From assembly GCF_000009765.2 (NCBI RefSeq), contig NC_003155.5:2356001-2420000 (forward strand): DNA of 64,000 bases. The letters are read 5' to 3'. Both the position numbers and the translations under genes were made by a program. The stretch comes from Streptomyces avermitilis MA-4680 = NBRC 14893 (GTDB lineage: Bacteria; Actinomycetota; Actinomycetes; Streptomycetales; Streptomycetaceae). The notes beneath the pieces are model-generated. The model was not told the DNA's origin. It saw nothing but the letters and a program-made list of their open reading frames with translations, and did no database searches. Shown here piece after piece: positions 8,468-17,979 of this stretch (position 1 is the first letter of the stretch; each line of letters opens with the position of its first letter).

Positions 8468-9946
8468 TCACACCGGCAGGAAGTTGATCGGGTGGCTGTC
8501 CGTCGCCCACAGGTACTGGACCGCGTACGCCCGCCACGGCCGCCAGGCCGCCGCGCGTGCGGTGAGCGCGGCCGGTGTGGACGGCAGGCCCAACTCCTCG
8601 GCCGCGCGCCGGATTCCGAGGTCGGTGGGCAGGAACGCGTCGGGGTCGCCGAGGGCGCGCATCGCGATGACGTCCGCGGTCCAGGGGCCGAAGCCGGGGA
8701 GGGACAGGAGCCGGGCGCGGGTCTCCTCCCAGTCGCTCTCCACGCCCAGATGAAGTCCGCCCTCGGCCAGTTGGCGGACCAGCGTGGTGAAGGTGGTGCG
8801 GCGGGTACGGGGCATCGCGAGCGACTCGGGGGCGACGGCGGCCAGCGCCTCGGGGGCCGGGAAGAGGTGGGTGAGGCCCCCCTCGGGGTCGGTCACCGCT
8901 TCGCCGTGCGCGGTGACCAGGCGGGCCGCGTGGGTACGGGCCGCGGCCGTGGACACCTGCTGGCCCAGCACGGCCCGTACCGCGAACTCGGCCTCGTCGA
9001 CGGTACGCGGCACCCGCCGCCCCGGCGCCTTGTCGACGAGCGGGGCGAGCAGCGGGTCGGCGCGCAACTGGTCGTCGATGGCGACCGGGTCGGCGTCCAG
9101 GTCGAGCATGCGGCGGCAGCGGCTGATGGCGACGGGCAGGTCGCGCAGGTCGCTGAGGGAGAGGCGGCACCCTATGTGGTCGGCGGCGGGGGTCAGGGCG
9201 ACGATCCCGTGCCCGTACGGCAGGCGCAGGGTGCGCCGGTACGCGCCGTCCCGCCATTCCTCCACTCCGGGTACGGCGGTCGCCGCGAGGTGGCCGAAGA
9301 GGTTGTCGGGGTTGAGCGGGGCGCGGAAGGGGAGGCGGAGCGTGAGAGCGCCGGGGGACACGACCGTCTTCTTCGGGAGCCTGCCGCGCAGCTCGCTCGG
9401 GGAGAGGGCGAAGACCTCGCGCACGGTGTCGTTGAAGGTGCGGATCGAGGAGAAGCCCGCCGCGAAGGCGATCTCCGCCATGGGGAGGCTGGTCGTCTCG
9501 ATGAGCAGGCGGGCGGTCTGGGCGCGCTGGGCCCGGGCGAGCGCGAGCGGGCCCGCGCCGAGTTCGGCGAGGAGCTGGCGTTCGATCTGGCGGGTGCTGT
9601 AGCCGAGCCGGGTGGCGAGGCCGGGCACGCCCTCGCGGTCCACCACGCCGTCGCCGATCAGGCGCATGGCGCGGGCGACGAGGTCGGCGCGCTGGTTCCA
9701 CTCGGGCGAGCCGGGGCTGGTGTCCGGGCGGCAGCGTTTGCAGGCCCGGAAACCGGCCTGCTGGCAGGCCGCCGCGCTCGGGTAGAACGTCATGTTCGCC
9801 GGCTTCGGCGGCACCACCGGGCAGCTCGGACGGCAGTAGATCCTCGTGGTCAGGACCGCCGTGAAGAACCACCCGTCGAACCGCGCGTCCTTGGACCGGA
9901 CGGCGCGCACGCAGCGCTCACTGTCGATGTGCATCCCGTTCCGCAT
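8468..9946 (-). CDS. alkA: Ada N-domain / AraC / AlkA fusion (3-methyladenine glycosylase)
   Basis: A 492-residue three-part protein. Residues 1-80 form the Ada zinc domain with Cys38, Cys42, Cys69 and Cys72 (YCRPSC and ACKRC), where one Cys accepts methyl groups from phosphotriesters. Residues 85-180 are an AraC-type helix-turn-helix (MAEIAFAAGFSSIRTFNDTVREVF). The rest is AlkA-like, with the helix-hairpin-helix and catalytic Asp block LPGFGPWTADVIAMRALG. It should sense methylation damage, activate transcription and excise alkylated bases. The fusion of Ada sensor and glycosylase leaves the methyltransferase to the downstream ogt gene. The start could also be the ATG at 9934. Confidence 0.92.
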   Translation of the reverse strand: MRNGMHIDSERCVRAVRSKDARFDGWFFTAVLTTRIYCRPSCPVVPPKPANMTFYPSAAACQQAGFRACKRCRPDTSPGSPEWNQRADLVARAMRLIGDGVVDREGVPGLATRLGYSTRQIERQLLAELGAGPLALARAQRAQTARLLIETTSLPMAEIAFAAGFSSIRTFNDTVREVFALSPSELRGRLPKKTVVSPGALTLRLPFRAPLNPDNLFGHLAATAVPGVEEWRDGAYRRTLRLPYGHGIVALTPAADHIGCRLSLSDLRDLPVAISRCRRMLDLDADPVAIDDQLRADPLLAPLVDKAPGRRVPRTVDEAEFAVRAVLGQQVSTAAARTHAARLVTAHGEAVTDPEGGLTHLFPAPEALAAVAPESLAMPRTRRTTFTTLVRQLAEGGLHLGVESDWEETRARLLSLPGFGPWTADVIAMRALGDPDAFLPTDLGIRRAAEELGLPSTPAALTARAAAWRPWRAYAVQYLWATDSHPINFLPV

Positions 9947-10192
9947 GCCTCAAGCATCGACCACCGCCGGGGGCGGGGCTGGCGGGATTCCGACATGTAC
10001 GTGGCGTGGCCTGGCCCCGGACGGCGCGCCTTGCGGTCGGCACGCGGACTCGCGCGGCGGCCGCGGCCCGTGGAGGCCGGCCAGGGCCGTGGCCGGCCCT
10101 CATCCGCCCGGCCGCCCTCGCCGCGGGCGGTGGCCGCAGCGCGGCGGCGTGGCGGCCGTCGCGCGCGCGTACGGCCCCGGGACCGCGTCCGG

Positions 10193-11722
10193 TCAGATGT
10201 CGCGCTGCTCCAGGGGCCGTACGGCGGGGCCCTGGAGGATCTGGCCGTCGGGGGCGAAGCGGGAGCCGTGGCAGGGGCATTCCCAGGCCCGTTCGGCTCG
10301 GTTGAAGGCCACGAGGCAGCCCAGGTGCGTGCAGCGCGCGGAGACGGCGTGCACCTGTCCGTCGTCGTCGCGGTACACCGCGCAGCGCTCTCCGCCCGCG
10401 TGCACGACGGCGCCGTCCCCCGGGGCGATGCCGGTCACCGACGGGCCGGACAGCGGGGGCAGCCGGTCGCCCACGAAGTGCCCTGCCACCTGGGCCTGGT
10501 GCTTGAGGAACTCCGTGCCTTCCCGCACGACGGAGGCCACGCGCCCCGGATCGTACAGATCACGCCATGGAGCCGTCCCACCGGTGATCAGCTCGCCCAG
10601 CAGGCCGCCCGCCATGATGCCGCCGCTCAGCCCCCAGCCGCCGAAGCCGGTGGCCACGTAGGTGTGGCGGCTGCCGGGGTGGAGTGGCCCGACCAGCGGC
10701 ACGGAGTCGGTGGAGTCGTTGTCCTGCGTGGCCCACCGGTGCGTGAACGTGAGGTCGCCGAAGTGCCGGGCGGCCCACTCGGCAAGGCGCTCGAACCGCT
10801 CCTCGACGTCGTCGCCCGCACCCGGCGTGAAGTGCTCGCCGGTCACGATGAGCAGCCGTTTTCCCTCACCGTACGGCGCCGTGCGCATGGAACGCGTGTT
10901 CTCCTCCGGGGTGATGTACATACCCCGCGGGGCCCTCTCCTCGGCGATGGGCGCGGCCACGACCAGTTCGCGGCGGGGTGAGAGCCGGGTGAACAGCAGC
11001 GCACGGTCGAAGACCGGGTAGTGCGTGGCGACCACGACGGCGTCGGCGGTGATCCTGGCGCCGTTCTCCGTCGTGAGGACGCAGGGCTCCCCCTCGGTGA
11101 GGTCCACGACCCGGGTCCGCTCGTGCATCAGTCCTCCGCGCCGGCGGATCTCGTCGGCCAGCGCCAGCAGGTACTTGCGCGGATGGAACTGGGCCTGGCC
11201 CGTGACCCGGACCGCGCCGGCGACCGGGAACGGCAGCTCCGTCTCCGTCACGTACTCGGCGGGCAGCCCGGCCTCGCGGGCCGCCGCGGCCTCCGCGCGT
11301 ACCTCGTCCGCGCGGGCGCCGTCCCTGACGTAGGTGTACGCCGCCGCCTCCTCCCACTCGCAGTCGATGCCGAGTTCGTCCACGATCTCGGCGGCGCGCC
11401 GGATCGCGTCCGTCTGGGAGCGCGCGTACAGCCGCGCGGCGTCCGTCCCGCGGGTACGGCGGAGCCGGTCGTAGACAAGGGTGTGCAGCGCGGTGAGCTT
11501 GGCCGTGGTGTGACCGGTGACCCCGGCGGCGATCCGCCCGGCCTCCAGCACCGCGACGCTGCGTCCCCGTCGGGTCAGCTCCCACGCGGCACTCAGTCCG
11601 GCGATGCCCGCACCGACCACGGCGACATCGACCGTCGTGTCACCGGCCGGTACGGGCGCGGGGGCACCGGGCGGCGCGGTCTCGAGCCAGTACGACGTCT
11701 GTGTGCGTGCCTGAAGGGTCAT
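10193..11722 (-). CDS. FAD oxidoreductase with C-terminal Rieske [2Fe-2S] domain
   Basis: A 509-residue two-domain enzyme. The DAO-type FAD domain starts with VAVVGAGIAGLSAAWELTRRG near residue 30. The C-terminal 110 residues are a Rieske domain with ligand pairs CTHLGC and CPCHGS, binding one 2Fe-2S cluster through two Cys and two His. The ATG at 11722 is chosen because the protein begins a few residues before the FAD motif; the frame extends to 12676 only as non-homologous high-GC sequence. Related bacterial proteins are annotated as oxidative-stress or glycine-oxidase-like; the substrate is unknown. It is a single gene, with the proline-rich small ORF divergent upstream. Confidence 0.88.
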   Translation of the reverse strand: MTLQARTQTSYWLETAPPGAPAPVPAGDTTVDVAVVGAGIAGLSAAWELTRRGRSVAVLEAGRIAAGVTGHTTAKLTALHTLVYDRLRRTRGTDAARLYARSQTDAIRRAAEIVDELGIDCEWEEAAAYTYVRDGARADEVRAEAAAAREAGLPAEYVTETELPFPVAGAVRVTGQAQFHPRKYLLALADEIRRRGGLMHERTRVVDLTEGEPCVLTTENGARITADAVVVATHYPVFDRALLFTRLSPRRELVVAAPIAEERAPRGMYITPEENTRSMRTAPYGEGKRLLIVTGEHFTPGAGDDVEERFERLAEWAARHFGDLTFTHRWATQDNDSTDSVPLVGPLHPGSRHTYVATGFGGWGLSGGIMAGGLLGELITGGTAPWRDLYDPGRVASVVREGTEFLKHQAQVAGHFVGDRLPPLSGPSVTGIAPGDGAVVHAGGERCAVYRDDDGQVHAVSARCTHLGCLVAFNRAERAWECPCHGSRFAPDGQILQGPAVRPLEQRDI

Positions 11723-11895
11723 GCGCTCCGAGTTCCACGCCCGCCCGCGCCCACACCGGGTGTGAAGGAACAGCCGAAGGGGACTCGATCGGTCCGCGCC
11801 CAGCCGCGCGCCCCCGGCAATCGACACCCAGGGGCACCAACCCGTCGGCCGGCAAGGAGAAACCGTGCCATCAGCACCCATCGACGGAGGGGCCG

Positions 11896-12105
11896 ATGCG
11901 TACTCCACCGACCGACCCGACACCGCCCCGGCCCACCCCCGCGCCGGGACCGACGGACCCGCAGCCCGGCCCGGCGCCGGGCCCCGTGCCCGCCCCCGGG
12001 CCCGATCCCGTGCCACCGGCACCGCCGGCGCCACCGGGCCCCGATCCCGTACCGCCGGCGGGTTCGTCGGCCGCGGTGGCAGCGAGTTCGGCGAACCGCC
12101 GATGA
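11896..12105 (+). CDS. Small proline-rich protein (putative)
   Basis: A 69-residue reading frame starting at an ATG with a clear ribosome site (GGAGG, 6 nt upstream). It is almost entirely Pro, Ala, Gly and Asp, with the unit PGPDPVPP present twice (once as APGPDPVPPA, once as PPGPDPVPPA). No signal peptide or known domain is visible. In the same frame, just past the stop, an open run reads ...ALVDRLRDALTGRGKKD and stops at 12201, as if the ORF once continued. The rest of 12106-12371 holds nothing I can support. It could be a real small protein or an artefact of high GC; the ribosome site and repeat favour the first. Confidence 0.4.
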   Translation: MRTPPTDPTPPRPTPAPGPTDPQPGPAPGPVPAPGPDPVPPAPPAPPGPDPVPPAGSSAAVAASSANRR

Positions 12106-12371
12106 AGCCGGCTTCCGTCCCGGCCCAGGCCTCGGGCTGAGCCCCGGGCCCTCGTCGACCGGCTGCGCGACGCGCTGACAGGGCGCGGCAAGAAGGACTG
12201 ACGCTCGCGGCGGCGGCCCGTTCGGACGCGAGTGGTCCGGAGGCCGCTGTCTGCTCCGCGGCGGCGGAGCCCCGCGCCCCGGCCGCCGCACCACGCCTGT
12301 TGCCATCGAGCCGACCTGGTCGCGGGCCGTGGACGGGCGCCGTACCCGCTCCGGAGCAAGCACGCCCGCCG

Positions 12372-13781
12372 TCATGAACTGCGCAGTCTCCTCCAGACGG
12401 CCTTGGCCGCGTTGTGGCCCGACATACCGTGCACGCCGGGTCCCGGCGGGGTGGCCGAGGAGCAGATGAAGACGGCCGGGTGGGGGGTGCTGTACGGGAA
12501 GAGGGAGAGCCTAGGGCGCAGCAGGAGCTGGAGTCCGGATGCGGCGCCGCAGGCGATGTCACCGCCGACGTAGTTGGCGTTGTGGGCGGCGAGTTCGGGC
12601 GGGCCGGCCGTGGCGCGGGCGAGGACACGGTCACGGAAGCCGGGCGCGAACCGCTCCAGCTGGCGCTCCATGGCATCCGTGAGGTCGCCCGTCCACCCGT
12701 TCGGAACGTGGCCGTACGCCCAGAAGACCTGCTTTCCGTCCGGCGCCCGCGAGGGGTCGACGACGCTGGGCTGCACGGTGATCAGGAAGGGCGGGTCGGG
12801 AGCCCGGCCCTCGCGCGAGGCGGCGCGCAGGGCGGTGCCGATCTCCGCGCTGCTCGCGCCGATCTGCACGGTGCCGGCGGTGCGCGCCTCCTTCGCCGTC
12901 CACGGCACGGGGCCGTCCAGCGCGTAGTCGATCTTGAATACGCTTGCCCCGTACCGGTATCCCTCGTAGTACCTGCCGAAGCCGGCGATCCGGGCCAGCG
13001 CGGTGGGCGAGGTGTCGAAGACGTAGGCCCGCGCGGGCGGCAGGTCGTCGAGGCGCTTGACCTCGTAGTCCGTGTGGACGGTGCCGCCGAGGTCCTTGAG
13101 GTACGCGGTGAGCGCGTCGGAGATGGACTGGGAGCCGCCGCGGGCGACGGGCCAGCCGCGGGCGTGTGCGGCCAGGGCGAAGACGAGGCCGACGGCTCCG
13201 GTGGCGATGCCGTCGAGCGGGGCGATGACATGCGCCACGAGCCCGGCGAACAGCGCCTTCGCGCGCTCGTCGCGAAAGCGGCGGGTCAGCCAGGTCGAGG
13301 GGGGCAGCCCGACGAGGCCGAAGCGGGCGAGGGTGACCGGGTCGCGGGGCAGCGCGGTGAGGGGGAGCGACATGAAGTCCTGCGCCAGGGTGTCCCAGCG
13401 GCTGAGGAAGGGCTCCACCAGCCTGCGGTACGTGCCCGCGTCACGCGGCCCGAAGGAGGCGGCCGTCTCGGCCACGGACCGGGACAGGACCGCTGCCGTG
13501 CCGTCGGTGAACGGGTGCGCCATGGGCCGCTCGGCGTGCAGCCACTGAAGTCCGTACCGCTCCAGCGGCATCGCCCTGAACGCGGGCGAGTTGATCCCCA
13601 GCGGGTGTGCGGCGGAGCACGGGTCGTGGCGGAAACCGGGCAGGGTCAGCTCTTGGGTGCGCGCCCCGCCGCCCACGGTGTCGCGGGCCTCGAAGACGGC
13701 CACGGAGAAGCCGCGGCGCGCCAGCTCCACGGCAGCCGTCAGTCCGTTCGGTCCCGCACCCACCACGACCACATCGAGCAT
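12372..13781 (-). CDS. Phytoene dehydrogenase-like FAD oxidoreductase
   Basis: A 469-residue flavoprotein of the CrtI/amine-oxidase superfamily. The N-terminal FAD motif [21 protein letters not shown] is followed by the ribose-binding acidic residue in [14 protein letters not shown]. The C-terminal FAD block [17 protein letters not shown] is typical of NAD(P)/FAD phytoene-dehydrogenase-like proteins annotated in actinobacteria outside carotenoid clusters. The start is placed at the ATG at 13781, which has GAAGG about 8 nt upstream; the in-frame GTG at 13790 has no room for a ribosome site. No carotenoid genes are adjacent, so the substrate is open. Confidence 0.85.
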   Translation of the reverse strand: MLDVVVVGAGPNGLTAAVELARRGFSVAVFEARDTVGGGARTQELTLPGFRHDPCSAAHPLGINSPAFRAMPLERYGLQWLHAERPMAHPFTDGTAAVLSRSVAETAASFGPRDAGTYRRLVEPFLSRWDTLAQDFMSLPLTALPRDPVTLARFGLVGLPPSTWLTRRFRDERAKALFAGLVAHVIAPLDGIATGAVGLVFALAAHARGWPVARGGSQSISDALTAYLKDLGGTVHTDYEVKRLDDLPPARAYVFDTSPTALARIAGFGRYYEGYRYGASVFKIDYALDGPVPWTAKEARTAGTVQIGASSAEIGTALRAASREGRAPDPPFLITVQPSVVDPSRAPDGKQVFWAYGHVPNGWTGDLTDAMERQLERFAPGFRDRVLARATAGPPELAAHNANYVGGDIACGAASGLQLLLRPRLSLFPYSTPHPAVFICSSATPPGPGVHGMSGHNAAKAVWRRLRSS

Positions 13782-13953
13782 CGACGGCACCTTCGGACTC
13801 CTTCGTCAGCCGATCGGCCACTGGGGATCAGGATATGCCGCTGGACCGACAGCGCCGGGGCGCGGGGGGCCCTTGCCCGGTGACGCACAGGTTCCGTTTC
13901 CGGGTGCCGGAGGAGGCTGCCTGGAGGGGCCCGCCGACCGCGCGTCTCACGGC

Positions 13954-14799
13954 TCAGCCGCCGGCCGACAGCAGCCCCACCACCCGGCGGGCCGTCGCCT
14001 CGTCCCGCGCCGCCGTGAACGGGAGCGCGTTGCCGCCGGTTATCCGGAACGGCTCGCCCGCGCGGGTCAGATGGGCGCCGCCCGCCTCCTCGACCAGCAG
14101 CAGGCCGGCCGCGTGATCCCAGGCCGCCTCCCAGGAGAACGCCGTCGCGTCCAACTCGCCCCGGGCGACGGCGAGATACTCGAGCCCCGCCGAGCCGCAC
14201 GGGCGCGGGAGGACGCCCTCGGTGCGCAGGGCGAGGAGTGCGCGCTTCTGTTCTTCCGTGGTGTAGTCCGGGTGGGACGTGGCCACTTCGAGGTCACGGC
14301 CCGGATCGGGCGCGCCCGAGCGCAGCGGTTCGCCGTCGAGGTGGGCCCCGCGGCCCCGTATCGCCGTGGCCAACTGGTCGAGGGCCGGGGCGTAGGTCCA
14401 CGACGCGTGGACGACGCCGCCCTGCGCCAGCGCGACCAGTGTGCAGAAGCCCGGGTCACCGTGCACGAACTGGCGGGTGCCGTCGACCGGGTCGACGATC
14501 CAGACCGGCGCCTCGCCCTGAATCGCCTCGTATGTCACGGGGTTGGCGTGCACCGCCTCCTCGCCGACCACGACCGAGCCGGGCAGGAGCTTGGCGAGCA
14601 CCTCGGTGAGGTACGCCTCGGCCTTGCGGTCGGCGTCCGTGACCAGGTCGTGCGGGCCGCTCTTCTGGTCGATCTCGTGCGCGGCGAGCTGCCGGAAGCG
14701 CGGCATGATCTCGGTCGCGGCCGCCTGGCGGACCGCCTCTTCGACGTCTGACGTGCGGTGGGCGAGAAACTCTTCGATGGTTTCGGTGTCTCCGATCAT
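13954..14799 (-). CDS. Inositol-monophosphatase-family phosphatase
   Basis: A 281-residue magnesium-dependent phosphatase of PF00459. The metal-binding motifs are in order: GEEAVH (Glu-Glu), WIVDPVDGTRQFVHG (Asp-x-x-Asp-Gly-Thr) and SWEAAWDHAAGLLLVEEAGG (C-terminal Trp-Asp). Family activities include inositol-1-phosphatase, histidinol-phosphatase and 3'-phosphoadenosine-5'-phosphate phosphatase; the sequence does not settle which. The start ATG at 14799 is followed by MIGDTETIEEF. A longer start at 14835 adds 12 residues without homology. It is a single gene downstream of the gamma-glutamyltransferase gene, 86 bp away on the same strand, and may be co-transcribed. Confidence 0.88.
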   Translation of the reverse strand: MIGDTETIEEFLAHRTSDVEEAVRQAAATEIMPRFRQLAAHEIDQKSGPHDLVTDADRKAEAYLTEVLAKLLPGSVVVGEEAVHANPVTYEAIQGEAPVWIVDPVDGTRQFVHGDPGFCTLVALAQGGVVHASWTYAPALDQLATAIRGRGAHLDGEPLRSGAPDPGRDLEVATSHPDYTTEEQKRALLALRTEGVLPRPCGSAGLEYLAVARGELDATAFSWEAAWDHAAGLLLVEEAGGAHLTRAGEPFRITGGNALPFTAARDEATARRVVGLLSAGG

Positions 14800-14884
14800 G
14801 ACTCCATGACAGCACGCGCCACTGACAATCCCCACCCGTCCGGTGTACTACGGGTGGAATCGGCATGAATACCCGGTTCGGAGA

Positions 14885-16717
14885 TCAGCGCCCGACCGCG
14901 TACCCCTGCATCCCCCGCGGGTTCGCCGCCGCCGACAGGACACCGGTCTCCGGGTCCCGGGCGACCGCGCACAGCCGCCCCTCGGACCAGGCCTCGCCGA
15001 CCAGGACGTCGTGGCCGCGCCGCCGCAGCTCCTCGACGACCCCGGGGTCCGTACGGGACTCGACGGTCACACTGCCGGGGCGCGTCCCGCGCGGGTAGAA
15101 GGAGCCGGGGAAGCTGTCGTTGTGCCAGTTCGGGGCGTCGATGGCGCCCTGGAGGTCGAGGCCGCCCCGGACCCCGGAGCGCAGGACGACGGCCAGGAAG
15201 AAGTGGGTCTGCCACTGGTCCTGCTGGTCGCCGCCGGGCGTGCCGAACGCGAGCACGGGGACTTGGTCCCGCAACGCCAGCGAGGGCGTGAGGGTGGTGC
15301 GGGGGCGGCGGCCCGGGGTGAGGGAGTTCGGCAGGCCCTCGTCCAGCCAGGCCATCTGGAGCCGGGTACCGAGCGGAAAGCCGAGTTCGGGCACGACCGG
15401 GTTGGACTGGAGCCAGCCGCCGCTGGGCGTGGCCGCGATCATGTTGCCCCACCTGTCGACGACGTCGAGGTGGCAGGTGTCGCCCCGGGTGCCCCCGTCC
15501 GCCGCGATGTCCGGTTCCCCGGGCACCGGGGACAGCGGGCTCTTGGCGACGGTGGGCTCGCCCGCTCCCGGGGGACCGAACGCGGGCTCGGGTTCGTCGG
15601 CGGCCACCACGCGTGCGTGCCCGCTCATCCGCGGGGTCCGCCCGCCCGGGCTGCCGGGGCGCAGCTCGTACGAGGCCTTGTGGCCGACGAGCACCCGCCG
15701 CTCGGCGTTGTACGCGTCCGACAGCAGCTCGGCCAGCGGCACCTCGGCCGCGTCGCCGTACCAGGCCTCACGGTCGGCCATGGCGAGCTTGCAGCCCTCG
15801 ATGAGGAGGTGGACGTAGTCGGCGGACCCATAGCGCGGCAGCTCGGGCGGGAGCAGCGCGAGCTGCTGGAGGAGGACCGGGCCCTGGCTCCAGGGGCCGG
15901 CCTTGCACAGCGTCCAGCCCTGCCAGTCGTACGTCGCCGGAGCCTCGTAGGTCGCGGCCCAGGAGGCGAGATCGGCGGCCGTCAGCGTGCCGGTGTGCCG
16001 CTCGCCGCTGGTGTCCAGGGTGGGCCGCCCGGACTGGCGTACGAGCGCCTCGGCGATGAACCCGCCACGCCACACCTCCCGTGCCCTCTCGATCTGGGCC
16101 ACCCGGTCTCCGGTGCCCGACACCTCGGCGATCAGCCGTTTCCAGGTCGCGGCGAGCGCCGGGTTGCGGAACAGTTCACCCGGCCGTGGCGCCTTTCCGC
16201 CGGGCAGATACACCTCGGCCGACGAGACCCACTCCGTCTCGAACAGCTCGCGCACCGTCTCGACGGTCTCCCCGACGCGCTCCACGGGCGCGTGCCCGTC
16301 CTGCGCGTATCCGATGGCGTACTTGAGGACGTCCGCGAGGGACTTCGTTCCGTAGTCGCGCAGGAGGAGCATCCAGGCGTCGAACGCACCCGGAACGGCG
16401 GCCGCGAGCGGCCCCGTACCGGGTACGAGATCCAGACCGAGTCCCTTGTAGTGCTCGATCGTGGCTCCGGCCGGCGCGACTCCCTGCCCGCACAGCACCC
16501 GCACCTCACCGCCCGCCGGGGCGAGGATGATCGGCACCTCTCCCCCGGGCCCGTTGAGGTGCGGCTCGACGACATGCAGGACGAAACCGGCGGCGACGGC
16601 GGCGTCGTAGGCGTTGCCGCCCTCCTCCAGGACGGCCATCGCCGACTGGGAGGCGAGCCAGTGCGTGGAGGACACCATGCCGAAGGTGCCCTGGAGGGTG
16701 GGGCGGGTCGTGAACAT
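14885..16717 (-). CDS. Gamma-glutamyltransferase family protein (no signal peptide)
   Basis: A 610-residue Ntn-hydrolase of the gamma-glutamyltranspeptidase family. Self-cleavage is expected before Thr414 in DGGTRGDTCHLDVVD, creating the catalytic N-terminal Thr of the small subunit. The large subunit starts with the usual GMVSSTHWLASQSAMAVLEEGGNA. Unlike the second family member in this window (37820-39619) it lacks a signal peptide and so should be cytoplasmic. The start at 16717 follows GAGGTGAGAGG. Its divergence from classical Ggt (Cys between the catalytic Thr and His) suggests a different acceptor or a role such as acylase-like amide hydrolysis. Confidence 0.87.
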   Translation of the reverse strand: MFTTRPTLQGTFGMVSSTHWLASQSAMAVLEEGGNAYDAAVAAGFVLHVVEPHLNGPGGEVPIILAPAGGEVRVLCGQGVAPAGATIEHYKGLGLDLVPGTGPLAAAVPGAFDAWMLLLRDYGTKSLADVLKYAIGYAQDGHAPVERVGETVETVRELFETEWVSSAEVYLPGGKAPRPGELFRNPALAATWKRLIAEVSGTGDRVAQIERAREVWRGGFIAEALVRQSGRPTLDTSGERHTGTLTAADLASWAATYEAPATYDWQGWTLCKAGPWSQGPVLLQQLALLPPELPRYGSADYVHLLIEGCKLAMADREAWYGDAAEVPLAELLSDAYNAERRVLVGHKASYELRPGSPGGRTPRMSGHARVVAADEPEPAFGPPGAGEPTVAKSPLSPVPGEPDIAADGGTRGDTCHLDVVDRWGNMIAATPSGGWLQSNPVVPELGFPLGTRLQMAWLDEGLPNSLTPGRRPRTTLTPSLALRDQVPVLAFGTPGGDQQDQWQTHFFLAVVLRSGVRGGLDLQGAIDAPNWHNDSFPGSFYPRGTRPGSVTVESRTDPGVVEELRRRGHDVLVGEAWSEGRLCAVARDPETGVLSAAANPRGMQGYAVGR

Positions 16718-16936
16718 ACGGCCTCTCACCTCGCTGTTTCCGCTCATCGGCCAGATCGGTCGGCGCTCAGGATCGGCCCTGGGGGGAATCTGGGGAGTTC
16801 GAGTCACACGCGAGAGATCCAATCACGGCACCGAAGCCCACGCGGGCACGCTTCAGACCCCCTGCTCACGGACGCGTACGGCACCCACGCGAGAGGCCCG
16901 GAGAATCCGCACAAAAGCGCCACACAGACTGCACTC

Positions 16937-16952
16937 AGGCTTTCGAAAGCCT
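16937..16952. promoter_or_regulatory. 16-bp perfect palindrome upstream of zinc-ribbon gene
   Basis: AGGCTTTCGAAAGCCT reads the same on both strands and lies 88 bp before the start at 17040, in the 322-bp gap (16718-17039) between divergent genes. Eight-base half sites without a spacer suit a dimeric regulator. It does not match the BldD, LexA, CIRCE or WhiG patterns I know. The rest of the gap shows no gene. It could also be a hairpin in a leader RNA. Confidence 0.4.
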
Positions 16953-17039
16953 CGTTAGCGTTGCTGGCTGCTCGATTCCACGTGCGAACGTGACCAGGCC
17001 CCGGCGGGGCGACGGCATGTCAACTCAGGAAGACCGCAA

Positions 17040-17903
17040 ATGGACTACTGCTCCTCGTGTCGCCGGCATCTCAATGGCGCCCTGGTGTGTCCCGGGTGCG
17101 GTGCCTACGCTCCGGACATCGCACCGGCCACCGTCGACGGTGGCGTCGTCCCGAGCTGGGCCGGCACGGCGACGACGGGCACGACGGTGAGCGAGTCGGT
17201 GCCGTGGGAGTACCCGGCCTCGGACACGTGGCACGACGGCCGTCTTCGTGACGAGGCAGCGGTCGAAGCCGGCCTGGAGGAGGCCCCGGAGACCGACCCG
17301 TACGGCGACCTCGAGGGCACGATGCCCGCACCCGCACCGCAAGGGCGGGCGGCGCGGCGTCGCCAGCTGGCCCGCTGGAAGAAGAACCAGCGCCGGGCCG
17401 TGGTCGCGACTGCCGTCGCACTCGTCGGAGGCGGCCTGACCGTCGCCGCGATGGACCGGCACTCCGCCGACCGGGCACAGGCGTCCACCGCGCCGGAGGT
17501 CGCGACCATGGGCACCGCGGACGAACAGGTGGCTGAGCAGCCCCACCCCTCGTCGACACAACCCGGAACTCGCCTGTCTTCGCACACTCCCCCCGCGCAG
17601 TCGCCCACGACCGACCTTCCGCGCCGGCGGTCCGCCGCCGCCCCGCCCCGCGTCACACCGCCGAGCGCTCAGCCGTTCGCCGCCGCCTCTCCCCCTCCGA
17701 CGGCGAGGGCGGCGGCCCCGCAGCCTCGGACCGCCTCCCCGTCCACCGTCGGAACGGTGCCCGACGGCACCGGTACGGCGGCGAAGGAAACGTCCGCGTC
17801 TGCCGGCGCCGATGACACGGCCCCGGGAGCACCGCAGGCGAGCCCCGCGCCCACAACGACTTCACCTTCGCAGATCTGCCTGCTCCTGGTGTGCCTCGGC
17901 TGA
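17040..17903 (+). CDS. SCO2400-like zinc-ribbon protein with one membrane span
   Basis: A 287-residue protein starting with a zinc ribbon, CSSC at residues 4-7 and CPGC at residues 17-20 (MDYCSSCRRHLNGALVCPGC). A basic segment (RRRQLARWKKNQRR) and a single transmembrane helix (AVVATAVALVGGGLTVAAM) follow near residues 106-140. The remaining half is Pro/Ala/Thr-rich and probably lies outside the cell, ending CLLLVCLG. This order is that of the Streptomyces SCO2400-type family, whose role is unknown. The start has only a weak ribosome site (AGGAAGACCGC). The palindrome 88 bp upstream is the only visible control element. Confidence 0.72.
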   Translation: MDYCSSCRRHLNGALVCPGCGAYAPDIAPATVDGGVVPSWAGTATTGTTVSESVPWEYPASDTWHDGRLRDEAAVEAGLEEAPETDPYGDLEGTMPAPAPQGRAARRRQLARWKKNQRRAVVATAVALVGGGLTVAAMDRHSADRAQASTAPEVATMGTADEQVAEQPHPSSTQPGTRLSSHTPPAQSPTTDLPRRRSAAAPPRVTPPSAQPFAAASPPPTARAAAPQPRTASPSTVGTVPDGTGTAAKETSASAGADDTAPGAPQASPAPTTTSPSQICLLLVCLG

Positions 17904-17979
17904 TCGGCCGTTCAACGTCAGCGAGTGCGGACGGAGCCTGCGGGGACCGGGGAGTTCTCTCAGTACCCGCTCGGGCTTC

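Noticed and set aside
11723..12676. Upstream extension of the FAD/Rieske oxidoreductase frame to 12676
   Set aside because: The added residues are Arg/Pro/Ala-rich with no homology, and the FAD motif lies just after the ATG at 11722.
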